A stretch of 64,000 nt of DNA from Podarcis raffonei (GCF_027172205.1 NC_070607.1:68324831-68388830), one strand, 5' to 3'; positions 1 to 62,068 are shown, counted from the stretch's first letter. The notes: generated from the letters alone by a model not told the origin. Numbers and translations are program-made.

Positions 1-1007
1 GACCCCCAGACATATGACAGGAATGTTTCCAGCCTGACTCTCCCTTCAGCGTTCAGTGTGCAGCTCTAGGGAGTTTCTACAGCCTTCCCCGACGATTTAT
101 AATGACTCAAGTCTTGGAGACACTGAGCGCACATTCAGAGTCCAGCAGAGATAAACGCAGACAGAGCTAGGCTGGAGTTGTGAGCACTAAAAGCTACTAT
201 ATTAAGCATTATGCAGAACATGTCTCCTCTCTCTCGCTCGCCTTCCTCAAAGAGAAGTCAGAAGTGAAAGCAAAAACAAACGGAAACAGAGTACAGTAAA
301 CGTCCGCTCCGCTGATTCCAACAATTGGTGCTGGAATGCATAACACAGACATGTGATGAGCCAATCCTACACAGTATCTGCACTGTGAAAGGAATAGAAA
401 TCCAACACTGAGTAGGTGGGTCCTAAGCAAAAAAAAAAGGTGGGGTCAGAGCAAAAGGGAAGCCAGCCAACGCCTTTGCTCAAGAACTGCTGGCCACTGC
501 CCTATGTGGTGAGCTGCATGAGCCTCTTTGAGAATAATCTTCTAGTTCTGACCTGGTTCTCTCAGCCCAGGCTTCCCATTAGACTCTTTCCAGCCTAAGA
601 GGAGCCAAAGGACTTCCTTTTCCATTTGGATTAGCTCATGGGAAGCCCTACTTGTGACCTATAGGTATCAAGTTGGCCACAGTAAGGGTGGTCCACTGTT
701 ATGTTCCTTCTTGAACAAGGCCTACCAGAGCTCTAGCATGTCCTGCATTTCTCACCATGCTGCTCTAGCAGAGTCCTCCTGTCTTGTGTTTTGATCCCTG
801 ATCCTGATTTTTCTTCAGCATTCCTTACTTTGTTTTCCAGCTCAGCCACTTGATCACTTTTGGATTCTGGTAAGTCATCTGACACTGGACTCTTGTTCCT
901 AGCTTTTGGTATTCTCCAGACTGCTGCCCATTGGCCCATACCTGACAACATATTCTGACACCCTTGCCTTGGCCCCTGCTCACCACCACCACTCCAGCCC
1001 TATTTGA
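1..1007. other. Intergenic, nothing recognised
   Basis: Unique-looking AT-rich DNA without a supportable exon, RNA gene or repeat. Confidence 0.5.
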
Positions 1008-1245
1008 GGCCAGTGTGGTGTAGTGGTTAAGAGTGGTAGACTCATAATCTGGTGAACCGGGTTCGATTCCCCGCTCCTCCACATGCAGCTGCTGAGTGAC
1101 CTTGGGCTAGTCACACTTCTCTGAAGTCTCTCAGCCTCACTCACCTCACAGAGTGTTTGTTGTGGGGGAGGAAGGGAAAGGAGATTGTTAGCTGCTTTGA
1201 GACTCTTTAGGGTAGTGATAAAGCGGGATATCAAATCCAAACTCT
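1008..1245 (+). repeat. tRNA-derived SINE (MIR/CORE-like body)
   Basis: The 5' part is a tRNA-like head with A box (ggtgtagtggttaaga) and a perfect B box (gggttcgattcc). The body begins tgaccttgggctagtcac, which matches the conserved MIR/CORE SINE layout. It is not a tRNA gene: the head runs straight into the SINE body and no cloverleaf closes. Confidence 0.8.
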
Positions 1246-1291
1246 ATGAAACTAGGCCACGTGTTGCAAGCTGCCCACCCTGTCCTAGGGC

Positions 1292-2095
1292 CTATGTTTG
1301 TAATAATAATAATTGTACCCTGCCTATCTGACTGGGCTTCCCCAGCCACTCTGGGCGGCTTCCAACAAAGATTAAAAACACACTAAAACACCAGTCATTA
1401 AAAACCTCCCTAAACAGGGCTGCCTTCAGATGTCTTCTAAACGTCAGATAGTTGTTTATCTCTTTGACATCTGATGAGAGGGCGTTCCACAGTGCAGGCA
1501 CCACTACCAAGAAAGCCCTCTGCCTGGTTCCCTGTAACTTGGCTTCTCACAGGGAACTACCAGAAGGCCCTCAGCACTGGATATCAGTGTCCGGGCAGAA
1601 CAATGGGGGTGGAGATGCTCCTTCAGGTATACTGGGCTGAGGCCATTTAGGGCTTTAAAGGTCAACACCAACACTATGAATTGTGCTCGGAAATGAACTG
1701 GGAGCCAATATAGGTCTTTCAAGACTGGAGTTATGTGGTATCAGTGGCCACTCCCAGTCACCAGTCTAGCTGCTGCATTCTGGATTAGTTGTAGATTCCG
1801 GGTCACCTTCAAAGGTAGCCCCACATAGAGCGTGTTGCAGTAATCCAAGCGGGGGCACAGTTGCCCCATTCAGGAACAGGGAGTCCTCCACACCTGCCTG
1901 CCTCCTGTCCCCCCAAAATAGTACTTCTGTCTTGTCAGGATTCAACCTCAATCTGTTAGCCACCATCCATCCTCCAACCACCTCCAGACACTCACACAGG
2001 ACCTTCACCGCCTTCACTGGTTCCAATTTGAAAGAGACGTAGAGCTCTGTATCATCCGCATACTGATAGTAGTATGTAGTAACAGTGTAGATTTA
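1292..2095 (-). mobile_element. L2/CR1-type LINE 3' part
   Basis: Antisense remnant of a non-LTR retrotransposon. Reading the minus strand gives the reverse-transcriptase catalytic box YADDTELY (2048-2062 gives YADDT), then NRLRLNPDKTEVLF, then the C-terminal segment with LYWLPV and the tail PALWNALSSDVKEINNYLTF. Several frame changes make it dead. The 3' end abuts an (aat)n run, typical of these LINEs. Family placement between L2 and CR1 is from motif style only. Confidence 0.85.
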
Positions 2096-3076
2096 GACAT
2101 GTCTACACAGAAGTATGTGCCACCGTGTGGGGTTCCTCCCAGGTAAAGGTGTATAGTGGTGATCCTTACAGCTTCAAAATCTGGCTAAAGCTGAAGCAAA
2201 CCCAAAGCCCAATTATTACTTCCAAAAGGTAATGACTGTTATTTTAGAAATGCTGATACTTTATAAAACAAACAAATACTCACACTGGAGGCCTTTTTGG
2301 ACATTGTTTTGTGTTGGTTTTTATAACTGTTTACAGAGTGCTGCCAAAAGCATGATAGGACTTCCTTCCTGTGTTGAGCATTTCCTGTCAAGTCTTTTTT
2401 TGCCGCTGTTGCTTCTTATTCCATGGCCCATGTGGTCTGGTTTCTTGTCGCCCACATTAATTCAAGAGAGTTTCGTGCCGTGGTGATAAATGGCTGCAAC
2501 TAGGTTCCTTTGAAGGTCTGGAATCCCAGATCAGCATATTAAACATCGGTCATCAGAGCTTACCAAAGAAACTGAATTTGAACTAGAAGAGGGGAAGGAA
2601 AGGAAATTGCAAACTTAATCCTTCTTGCCATACAAATGACTAAAGCAGGGTTGGTGAACCTGTGAGCCTCCTTTTTTTTATCCTCTTACTCCAAGTTGTG
2701 CAGGGATCCAGAATTGGCCTCCACAGTCACTGACGGACTCACTGTTAAAACCGTGTTTATGGAAGACAATCTTACTTGGCTACGAGTGATCACCAGACAA
2801 CAAGAAGATGATATTTCCTCATTACTCCCCACAACAATAACCCTCTGGAGTCCATTAGCCAGAGTGACTGGCCCAAGGGCATCCCCTGAGCTCTGTGACT
2901 GAGAAGAAATCTGAAGCTGGGTCACCCTTGCCTAAGTAAAACACTTTAGCCATTACTTCACACTGGCTTTTTTTTTACATCTCTGTCTGCACTTGCTGTC
3001 TACCTCTTAATGCATCCAGACCTTTTAATACATTGGGGGGTGGGGAGGGAATCCAGTACCCAGTTAAGCTCTAGTA
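2096..3076. other. Intergenic, nothing recognised
   Basis: No supportable gene or repeat; open frames here are short and not conserved-looking. Confidence 0.4.
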
Positions 3077-3214
3077 CAGTGGTTCTCAACCTGTGGGTCT
3101 TCAGATGTTGTTGGACTACAATTCCCATCATCCCTGAGCTCTGGCCTTGCTAGCTAGGGGTGATGGGAGTTGTAGTTCAACAACATCTGGGGACTCACAG
3201 GTTGGGAAAGGCAG
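3077..3214. mobile_element. Palindromic hAT-like miniature element
   Basis: A 138-base near-palindrome starting cagtggttctcaacctg and ending caggttgggaaaggcag, with long arms around agatgttgttggacta and its complement. It is flanked by an exact 8-base duplication, ctctagta (3069-3076 and 3215-3222). The 8-base duplication and CAG start fit hAT elements. Confidence 0.85.
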
Positions 3215-3645
3215 CTCTAGTACAAGGCCAGAAGCCAGTTTTGGCTCTTGATCCTCATTCAGTGGGACTACATCAGTTTACAGATGGGAATGAGAAATTC
3301 TCTCATCTTCATGTGCATGTATGCATTGAATTATGCAGCATACATGTTTCATTAATGCACATCTGAAGCTGCAGCAGCCTTAAAGAAAAAAGGAGGAGAG
3401 AAATGAGTGGCAAAAAAATAATTTCAGCTGCCTTAAACTGAAGACAGCGTGCCTAAAGTGCTGCCTGTAGAAACTGTTGAATTGGCGCAGTGCGGTCAAC
3501 CTCCCCAGAAAGCAATGCAAGCAGACAAACTCTGACCACAAGCCACCTTGTGATCCACAATCAGCTATTAGGGACCAACCACCAGCTCAGCTGTGATTGG
3601 GCCAGAGCAATGGTTTCTGCCAGAGGTTAGTATGGGTGTTAACAC

Positions 3646-3869
3646 CAGTGGCGGAGCTTCAAGCTCCGGAGAGGGGGCAGAGAGCAGGCGTGGGCGTGGC
3701 TGGCACACATCCTGGGGGCATGGCGCACCACCCGCAGGGGCGTGACACGTGTCCTGGGGGCATGGTGTGGCACCCAGCATGGGCGAGGGGGCAGCCACGA
3801 TGGCACCCCACTGGGATTGTGCCACCAGGGGCGGTGCGCTCCCCCCGCACCCCTGTTCCTCCACCAGTG
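3646..3869. mobile_element. GC-rich hAT-like miniature element
   Basis: 224 bases with imperfect terminal inverted repeats (cagtggcggag / reverse complement of ctccaccagtg) and a near-exact 8-base duplication, gttaacac against gctaacac. The interior has repeated words such as cctgggggcatgg. Overlapping open frames on both strands arise from this composition. Confidence 0.65.
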
Positions 3870-6359
3870 GCTAACACCAGTCTCAATAGTATGTCTTGCC
3901 ATGGCTCATGGCTCTTTGGTTGGTTGTGAAGTCTCTGGATGCTATCTATGTTTGGGGTTTGCAGACTTTGAAGGTGCCAAGGAGGTATCGGTGCACTGTG
4001 CAACAATTACAGATTGTGCTTCTAGATAAAACTCATCCAATCCTTTTAGAAGTTAAAAGCTGAGGTCCTGTTGAGGTGCAAAGTCTGAAATGAAAGCTGT
4101 TAATTGCCATTCCGTATGATAGATGGTGAAAGTACAAGGGAAACTTATGCCACAGCTGATGACTCAGTGCTATGTGGGAAAAGGCATGTGTAGGTAGGTT
4201 GTGTGCGTAGCAAAACTGGTCTGGCCTGATCAGAAACAGATGCTCTCCATTTCTAAATTCATTTGTTCCCAGGAGGCTATTTGGCAGAATGAGTTTTCTA
4301 AAATTCCATGTGCATTGTGGCAATTGAATGCCCTTACTTGCAAATTTATTTAAGCCCCCAAGTGGACAGAGAAAATACTTTTGATGTTTGGTCTCAGATA
4401 ACTGGGTTCCATTCATACAAACAATCAGCTACTTGGTAGTTGGTTGAAATTCCTGCATGAAGGCTGCTATGTTTAACAAGTATTTTATTTTCTGATGGTT
4501 GCTGGATAAATCAGCTACTTGCCATGACAAAGTCAATGCAAACAGTCTCTTATGATGTGTAGAGACATGGTGCAGTTACTGGAACTACTTGGTAATTTAA
4601 CTGGCTACAAACAAAAGACTTCTCCCATGTAAAGCACCATACATGCAGTCACAATTTTAAGTAGCCACAAAACACCTGTTTTCTTAGTTGTGAAAAGGTA
4701 CATCTCAATCTTTCTGTATTGCAGAATGTTTGTGGAATACTATGTAAGATCTGGCCTCTTTTTCTATGTACGCAGCATAGGGGTTTGCAGAAGGGAGATA
4801 CCCAGTTACTGGAGTTAATTGCTATCTCACAGCCTTCTCCAAGTTTGTGCATTCCAGATGTTTTGAACCACAGCTCCCATCAGCTGTGCTGGCTGGCCCC
4901 ATGTAAAACTTTCACCTGCTGGTTTTAACAGATCGGGCTGCTGTTGAAGGTACACATGCAACCCTCTCTTTTCTGGTTAACTGGCAAACTTACATTGCGA
5001 ATGTCATGTCTGTTTTCTCTACAATAACTAGCAACCTCCTTGCCAAAAATAAATAAATAGAAATGCAATACATATTAAAAACTAATATTTATAGTGCAGC
5101 ATTTAAGATGTTGAGGTTATTTATTTGCCACACTTATACACCTTTCTGCCAAAGCAGAACAAGCATTATGGGAATCATAGAATGAGAAAGGGAAATAAAT
5201 TCCTTGAATCACATAGCCAGAAAATAAGTTCCAGACATTCAAAAACTTTCCTAAGAGATAACCTATCCCTCTCTTAAGCAGAGGCCACTTTAAGGGGAAG
5301 ATTATTTGAGCTGTTAAAGAGAGATATCAGAACAGAAATATAGATGCATTTGCATAGCTTGTTGCAGATGGCAGGAGCTTTAAAGGGAATCTTGTGTCCT
5401 GCCAGGGTAGATACATATCTGGCTGACAATAAAAACTCCCGCCACAAATCCAAGTGCTGATAAAAGCATGTGAAAGAGGACGTCGTCTATGTGTGGCTTG
5501 TTTGATTCTTAGATTTTTGTTTCTTATTGCCATTGAATATTCTTTCTTCCCCAATCTGAGGCTGCTGTGTTTGTTTGTGTGTGTGTGAGAGAGAGCAAAC
5601 TCTCACTGCCTAACATCCCATCCCATTTGTCACTCAGCTTGCTTTGCGCTGGCCTGTATTCCGAAGCAAACTTTTTGTGTCCTAACGTTTGACCATTAGA
5701 AGCAAATGCATCCTGTTTTATATGTTGCCATCTAGTGGAACATGTGAATAAGAACAGATCTGGTATATGAGGAGTTTATATGATGAGTTGGCTAGTTTGC
5801 CAGAAATCGTCATTTTATTATAAACACTACAAATGGTTTCCTGTGGATTCTTGTTGCCTGGCCGTTGCTAATCCCAAATCTGCAAAGAAATCAAGATTGC
5901 ATTATTTTTGTTTTGGTTTCAGATTCTATGCATAAATTCGTCCTCCTAGGATGGATCTTTATGTAGTGGCCAAAATAGCACCATCCACACATGAGTGTGA
6001 GATTATGAGTAGGCATGTAGGCTTGGGGGAACCAATATCTATATCTATATATAGATAAAATAATCACACCATTTTACTCTGAATACCCAGCATCCTTCCA
6101 GGATTTGGTCTGAAGACATATGGCACAGCCTCTTTGGTGATCTTTTGCACATCTCAGTCTGGTGAGATCTAACTCTGGCCTGGATAGGAGACTGCCTGCG
6201 AATCCCATTATGTTGCTGTGATTTCTGTAATGGAAGAGAGGTGGGATAGAAATGTAATAAAATAATGTCAGACATTCACTGGCCTTCCTTTTGGCCCTTT
6301 TTGCGTGCTTGGACGGAATGTGTCCTTGAACTGTGATAATGCCTCTTGCATGCGTAGAT
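3870..6359. other. Intergenic, mostly unassigned
   Basis: AT-rich DNA. One arm of the palindromic hAT-like family (ccagatgttttgaaccacag) is visible near 4853-4912. A 127-residue antisense open frame at 4033-4416 has no recognisable motif and is taken as chance. Confidence 0.45.
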
Positions 6360-6560
6360 GGCAAGACTGGCCTGCCCATGAGGTAGACTGAAGCAGCCGC
6401 CTCGGGCAACAGAATCCTGTGGGTGGCATCACTGCAAACTCTTTGCCTACCACCTCACAAGATCTCACCAGAAGACACTGCCACTTAACCTCAGTAAGCG
6501 TGACCTTGAAAGGAGGTGGCATCTTTCTGTTTCGCCTCAGGCAGCAAAATGGGACAGGTG
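6360..6560. repeat. Probable hAT-like remnant with inverted ends
   Basis: Left part has gcctcgggcaacagaatcc and right part ends gcctcaggcagcaaaatgg, resembling the inverted ends of a dispersed lizard repeat that begins around a gcctcaggcggca core. Degenerate; boundaries approximate. Confidence 0.4.
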
Positions 6561-7522
6561 GAGAGACGTATGTAAAGATACCATTGATTTTTTAGTGACT
6601 GCCATTTAGCCTATTGTGTAAAGCTAAGAGTTGCATCCATTGCTCTGCCCCCTTTTACTTATGTTCCCCATCCTGGTCTAAGCACACAGAACAGAGTGAA
6701 GAAGTCTGGCTGGAATCTGAAGGCAATGTCTGGTCCATCATATAGGAGTTGTAGGGAACCAGTCAGTGGGGGAAGTGGATTCTCAATAATATGTTGGTCG
6801 TTTCTGTTTGCTGTTTTTTTTATTGCAGGAGGAGATTGCCTTGGAATCAGCTGGGAAGATCTTTGCAAGAGAGCTGAAACAGAATTTCGTAAGATGTCAA
6901 TGGCTGTTGAAATTTAAAAATTCAGCTTTGATTTTGAAATTTTATTTCAAAATGTGCGTGCTTTAGACTGTGGGGTGCATGCTTTTTTTTTACTGGCAAT
7001 GCAGACAATGTTTCTTGATTGGTTCCTTAATCCTACTTTACCCCTTTCAAGAGTGGCTGATTTTGCTTTGTTGCTCTATTACAGTTATTTCTGCTGCTTT
7101 TCCTGCGGCTTTTCTATTGCTTTTAGATGTTCTATGGTGGTTTTGTATTTTTATTAAATATGATTCTGTATTTGTCTAATGGAAGTTGCCTTGTCAGGAT
7201 CCTAGTCCTAAAAGACAGCCTAAAATATCTTAACTAATAAATATTGAATGCCAAATATCAAGTAGCATTAAATATTGTATACAGAAGTGCTGAGCATTGG
7301 ATATCAGTATAAGGTCTACAGAGGAGGAATAGGATTTTAAGGCTGTGGGTTTATTTGTTTTTAATGTAGGCACATATATTTGACCTTTATCATGATCATA
7401 CAAAAGCCTTCTTAGCATAATGCATTTGATGAAAGCTTTCTTTACATCAGTTTAATTCTGTGCATTCTCACTTTGAAATAAGCCACACTGAAATCATTAG
7501 CATTTGCTTCTGTGGTTAGAAT
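6561..7522. other. Intergenic, nothing recognised
   Basis: AT-rich DNA with no supportable gene or repeat. Confidence 0.4.
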
Positions 7523-7596
7523 TATGCTGTTACCTGGGCCTTACTTTCGGGCATAATGGCCCTTACTTTTGAGTAAACATACAAAGGATTGTGCTC
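7523..7596. repeat. Dispersed ~75-bp palindromic repeat, copy A
   Basis: Contains ggcccttacttttgagtaaaca and ends aggattgtgct, the core of a short palindrome family also found at 9412, 10591, 45551 and 48865. Typical full form is a gggcttac / gtaagccc hairpin. Confidence 0.6.
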
Positions 7597-7749
7597 CACT
7601 GTAGCTTTTAATACACACATGCCCTTTTTGCTAATTTTTTAATTTATCCATCATAAAAAACCACTCCCTGATTCTGTAGACACAGCAACTAACTTAGATT
7701 GCAGCTGTGCTGAACTTCACCCACAGCGTGTACTGGGAGATGGGGCAAT

Positions 7750-9450
7750 GCCTTGCTTTCCGTAACTCAGTAACTTCCTGGTGAAGATGACTCGCGTGGA
7801 TTAAAGGCCCACGCTTTAGAGCTTGGCAAACCCGCCCCCACTCCACAGTGTGGAAACGACGTCCCCTCGAAATTCAGGGTGGCGCTGTAAGTTAAAAGAC
7901 CTGATCCCATGTGGCTCGACGGCGAACACTCCCCTTAAGCTGTTGCTATGCTGGAGAAGTTGCCTAGCGCATACTTAGAGAAGGGCGCGGGGCAATGGAG
8001 AAGTCGGGATAATAGAGGGGGCGGTGTCAGGACCGCGGAGAAAGAGGAGTGATGGCTGCAAGGTTGGACGGCGGGGGGGTGGGGAGGAGGAGGAGCAGGC
8101 TGGCCCAGAAATGCGGGAGCGAATACACGTGTGCTACGTGCAGCTCCCGCTGCTCCCCTGGGTCCTAGAGAGTTCCTCAATGGGGAGCCACCTCCGTGGG
8201 GTGCGGTGGGGTGGCTGCCTCGTCGATCGGCTCTTTGGCTCCACCATCCCTCTTTGCTGGATCGACCCCCGAGGGGAGCCTCATGCCCCCCCCGCCAGCC
8301 CAACCCGCCCTCCCTCTGGTAATAATGCTCGATGTGTTTCTTTACCAATGGAGGCGCTTCCTTCGACTCCCCTCGCCGGCCTCCATAAGGCAGACCCCTG
8401 CCAGATGCGGAGGGGGTGGGGAGGGGGCCTGGCTGCGTCCGGGGTGGGTTGCGCCTCCCTTGGAGAAGCTGACACCAGAGGGGGCTGCCCCTTCCCTTTG
8501 TCCTGTTCAGTGGCCTCGACGGGGGCAGTGGCCCGGAGTAGGGGCCCGAGGGGGTGCCTGTTTGCTAACCTGCACGCCTTTAGAGCTGCTCACACCCAGG
8601 ATCACCCGGCCTGAACCCCAACTTCCTCACCCTCTCCCAGTAATGAAATTGGGGGTGCGGAGGCAGGATTAGAGTAGCATGGAAGACTACACAAGGGTGG
8701 GGGCGATACTCATCCGGAGGGTTGGGACAGCTGCTGCAGGATTGCTGGAAGTGATACAGGGGTAGGTGTGGAGTAGGTAGCGAGCTTTGTGCAATACTAA
8801 AGGAGGGAGGCATAACTACTAAGGAGTTCAGGCTGGGAAGAGATTACAACGGGCGTCTCCAGATTTGGGGTGTGTGTGTTGGGGTACTATTGAGAAGATG
8901 GCTTGATCTGTTTTCTCTTTAAGTAAAGCCACCGCCGGCCCCCCCCCACCTCTGAGGACACACTGTGGGTGCTGAAGGAGGAAGTCTGGAGCGGACCCCT
9001 TCAGCAACCTTTGTCAGTGGCTCCATTTGGGGAAGGGGGGGAGAAGACGAGGAACCTCTTTTGTGCACAACTTTTGGAACAGTTCCAATATCTCCCCCAC
9101 CCCCTTGGAAGGGAGCCCGGTCTTTGCTGGAAGCGAAGGGGTTCTGCTGGGGAAGGAAGGATTATAAAACGGGGGGCGGGGGTGATGGTGTCAGTTCATC
9201 TCATGGAGAAGGTATGGGGCGGGGAGGGGAAAGGTTGTGGCCCGGTATGTGGAGAGGAGCAGCGACAAAGCTACCTTTTGGGGGGGGAGGGAAGCCCCAC
9301 CAGAGAGAACAGATCAGTGGGCGGAGCACCGTTAACAACTGCCAGCTCCCCGGTGGATCACCGCCCCTCCCCCTGAAGCGTGGCACCGTTTATCAAAAAA
9401 AGCCTAGACGTTAAGGCTGCAACCTTACGCTCGAGAACAAATCCTATTGA
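7750..9450. promoter_or_regulatory. Upstream CpG-rich island, possible separate promoter
   Basis: Sharp rise in GC and CpG between AT-rich flanks, 3-5 kb before KDM5B exon 1, with many G runs. Overlapping open frames on both strands are low-complexity Gly/Pro/Arg strings and none resembles a known protein. In human a non-coding RNA gene (PCAT6) lies divergently just upstream of KDM5B, so a promoter for a non-coding transcript is reasonable here, but position is the only support. Confidence 0.5.
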
Positions 9451-9492
9451 GCTCAGTGGGGCCTACTTTTAAGTAAACCCGTGGTAGGATTC
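9412..9492. repeat. Dispersed ~75-bp palindromic repeat, copy B
   Basis: Begins ggctgcaaccttacg, has cctattgagctcagtggg in the middle and ends gtggtaggattcc; the best-preserved palindrome of the five copies. Confidence 0.65.
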
Positions 9493-10241
9493 CGGATAGT
9501 TGCGCCGAGCAGTGACCCCCCCGGCTCCCTTCCTCCCATCCAACCATTAATTCCCATTGTCCTGGGGACTCCAGTGATCTGCTTACAGTCCCCTCTGAAC
9601 CAAGGGGCCTCCAAGTCTTGTATGAGACCTAGGGAAGCGACAGGGATAGCAGCGTTACAGTGCGCGCCCCCCCTTTGCCCCGCGCACTGCTTTGCACTGG
9701 AAAGGGAAGGCTTTCCCACTGCACAGAGCCAGGCACAGACAATGAAACAGCTCGGCCTCCCTCCCCCTCTGACGTCCCCCCAAGCCCTGGCCTATCCCAG
9801 AGAATAGAGAGGCTCTTTAAAAAAAGAAGTGCCGGCACTGAGGTGGCTGTCAGCTGTGAAGGATCCCTCCGCACATGTAAACATAGATCATAAAGGCGAA
9901 GAAGGTGGATTAGAGAGTAGAGACCCATGTGGTTGGCGTTCTCTGCATGGAGCTCATTAGCTTAGAGGCCTCTAGTGATCCCCTGTTGCTGGCGAAACTG
10001 AAGGGAATCTGTCATTGCAGCAGTCACGTTGTAGGTCCCCACCCCCACGCCACAAAGACAAATCCTAAAGTTTTGCACGACAGGACTAAACGAGATTTTG
10101 CCAATCCTGCGGTGCTCCTGCTCTACTTAATTTAATAAGAAGTTTGGAAAAGGCCTTTATCTTTTGGTTGAGGAGCCATTAACTTATACAGAACATAATA
10201 TTTTAGGGATAAAATAATTCTTGTGGTTTAATAATGGAATC
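9493..10241. other. Intergenic, nothing recognised
   Basis: Transition from the GC-rich island to AT-rich DNA; no supportable gene. Confidence 0.4.
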
Positions 10242-10290
<49 letters not shown>

Positions 10291-10301
10291 AGAGAGACAC
10301 A
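10242..10301. repeat. Compound microsatellite (CT)n(CA)n
   Basis: A (CT) run passes into a (CA) run and then a short (AG) run, about 60 bases in all. Confidence 0.95.
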
Positions 10302-10590
10302 CTTGGGATAGATTATATGTATCCTCATTTTATTCCTCATTAGTTCTAAATTTAAAACAGCAGTATTATTCTGAAGGAAATGGACTGAAGATTGCAGTCT
10401 TGTAACAAAATGCATGGTACTAAAAATGATCCATACCTACTTGAAAAGCCACCCACAATTTATATCATGTGATGTTGACTATGGTGATCAAATGTATAAT
10501 CTGTGCATGACTTAAAATGTACAAGCCACACAATAAACTTCCCTCAGTGTCCCCCTCCCCACTATTAGAGCTAAAATGCAAGCATAAATG

Positions 10591-10665
10591 TATCTACCCA
10601 GAAGGAAGTCCTAGTGAGTTAAATGGGGCTTACTCCCAAGTAAATAAGTTATAATTGCAGCCTTA
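10591..10665. repeat. Dispersed ~75-bp palindromic repeat, copy C
   Basis: Contains gaaggaagtcctagtgagtt and tggggcttactcccaagtaa, ending in ttgcagcc; same family as copies A and B. Confidence 0.6.
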
Positions 10666-10718
10666 AGCATTCTCTTGGAATCAATACAAAACCACATGAT
10701 TTTGATCATAGCTTTAGA

Positions 10719-10925
10719 CAGAACTTTCCAAATTTTTCATGTTGGTGATACACTTCTTAGACGTGCATCATTTCATGACAAAGTGATCCAGTTTTCCTAG
10801 CAAACCTGAGGTTAAACTAACCCCTTTCCAGCCCCAGCAGAAGCACTGGGAGCGTTTGTGCGGACACACCTACACACTGCAGCCAACACACTAACATTTT
10901 GCAACACAGAATTTGGAAAGCTCTG
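10719..10925. mobile_element. hAT-like miniature element
   Basis: 207 bases bounded by inverted ends cagaactttccaaatt and aatttggaaagctctg. Interior cctttccagccccagcag matches a widespread reptile non-autonomous hAT layout. Flanking 8-mers (gctttaga / gcttctct) agree only partly, so this copy is old. Confidence 0.65.
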
Positions 10926-12329
10926 GCTTCTCTAAAGATCAGGATCAAGAAATAATTGGGTTATGGGAAGTTACAAAACTAAATAACTGAAGTTGGTGGG
11001 CTTTACCCATAAGCCTACATACAATATAATCAGGCTGTTATTTGGTTTAATTTGGAAAAAAAAGCAAAGGTAATATTAGAAATGCATGAGAAATAAAGAA
11101 AATAAATAAAACTAATGTGAGAGAAAAGATACTGCTAACCCTATTGGCTCAATCTCCATTTTGAATTAGGAATGGTTTCCACATAAACTAAAATTCTATC
11201 TATGAAACAGTATAAAGTATGAATATAAAGCAAACCCAAACTCAGTTTTAAATGTCAGAGTATTATTTGTTTCATATACTGTACCTTGCTGAGACACATT
11301 AATATATTTTTGACAATGAAGTATTTTTAAAACAATGCATGGCTAAATAAAACCACGGAGTCCTAATCTTCCTTGCATGTGCATTATTCTCTTGTAGAAT
11401 TAATTACTGCATCTGAAAACACATGTGGATCTGTTGTATGTTTATATAAAAAAAGGTAAGAATCCTGCCTACTGAAGCATATTTAAACACGTGAAGCATA
11501 TTTAGGCATATTTAAAACATTTACAAGTTTTTCAGAATTATGTAATTGCTAATCATTTGGCAGTATCAATGTGAGAATACAGCATCCTAATAAAGCAAAA
11601 TGTGATTTTCATCCCACCATATGTGAAACAAACTTATTTTAAATGCATAAATATGTTGTGCTTTGCTTTGTTTTAAAAGTGCCTGGGGCTGGCAAAATTA
11701 AAGCTACTTCACTTAAAACCAGCAAGAAAATATGCTCGTAATCAGAATGTCAATCTTTGCACATTTGGGTGTTATCACATAAAAATGGACATTTTTCTGT
11801 TATGGACAAACTGTTCTGTCGTAATCGGTGCCGAGTAAGTCAGAAACAGCTATTTAAAGTACAGCTAGTTGAATCATTTTATTAGTTATTAATTATGGAA
11901 AAACGATGAAATTTAAGTTATAAATACAGATTTTAGAGTGGAAGGCATGTAATGAAGAAGATGATTGTTAGGGGTTCCTGGTTTTGTCAGAGAAACAAAA
12001 TGGAGTGACTATGTTGAGTGTACTGTGTACCCTGAAACAAAATAATGGGTACCCAGACGAAGAACGCGAATTGCAAAGGTGGCTCCTTTTTCCTCAGTCC
12101 CGTTTTGTCGGCAAACAGGAGTCCAAATGGACTCCTGGATCACTGGATCGATCCCACCAAAACAATGAAAGCCTACCATGGGGCCTGAAGGCCTAACCTC
12201 GTAGGGAGAACACGCTCCCTCTTTCCAAAACAGACACATTCCCTTTGGGGGAGGGGGAAAGAAACACAGCCGAACCAGCCCCGGCTGCAATACTTTCTCT
12301 GCTCCTACTGCAGCCCCATTACTTTTCAC
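10926..12329. other. Intergenic, upstream of the KDM5B island
   Basis: AT-rich, no recognised repeat or exon. Part of the distal promoter may lie at its right end. Confidence 0.4.
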
Positions 12330-12755
12330 GCATATGGGCCCCATGGGCGTAGCCAAGACGGGCCCTATACTCGGCCGTCCCAGAAGAGGCCTTTCTGCAA
12401 AGAGCAGCGAGCACGCCCGCACGCAGGCAACCCGTGTTTTGCGCAAGCTCTTTCGGACGAGAGAGTTGGGCGTCCGCGAGCCAACCCGAACAAAGGGGTG
12501 CGGTGGAGAAAAGGGGCTGGCACCCCATGTGGCGTGGGGGAGCGGGCGGGCGGGTCCCTCAGGAGGCACTTTCCATAGGGCCGGGCCTCCTCCTCCTCCT
12601 CGGGACTCTTTTTCTCCCCCTCCCCCCGCCCTCGCTCTGGCGGAGGCACACGGGCCGTTCCAGCGGCGCTCGGCGACGCTTTGGCTGTTGGGGGATTGTT
12701 CGGAACGGCTGCCTGACTCGGCGCTGCCCGTCCTGCCGGCGACCCAGGGCTGACC

Positions 12756-62068
<49,313 letters not shown>

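Noticed and set aside
1008-1080. Possible tRNA gene
   Set aside because: A and B boxes are good, but the sequence passes directly into a MIR-like SINE body and no acceptor stem closes.
3820-3850. CTCF-like word ccaccaggggcggtgcg
   Set aside because: It lies inside a GC-rich miniature element and matches only part of the CTCF motif; binding cannot be argued from this alone.
4033-4416. 127-residue antisense open frame in intergenic DNA
   Set aside because: No domain, no splice context and no CpG island or promoter nearby; consistent with chance.
8024-8672. Several 130-196-residue open frames in the upstream CpG island
   Set aside because: Overlapping frames on both strands with Gly/Pro/Arg-rich content and no family motif; expected from base composition.
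1-12000. Neighbouring gene RABIF, expected upstream of KDM5B by human gene order
   Set aside because: No open frame resembles the RABIF zinc-binding protein, so if synteny holds it lies outside the window.
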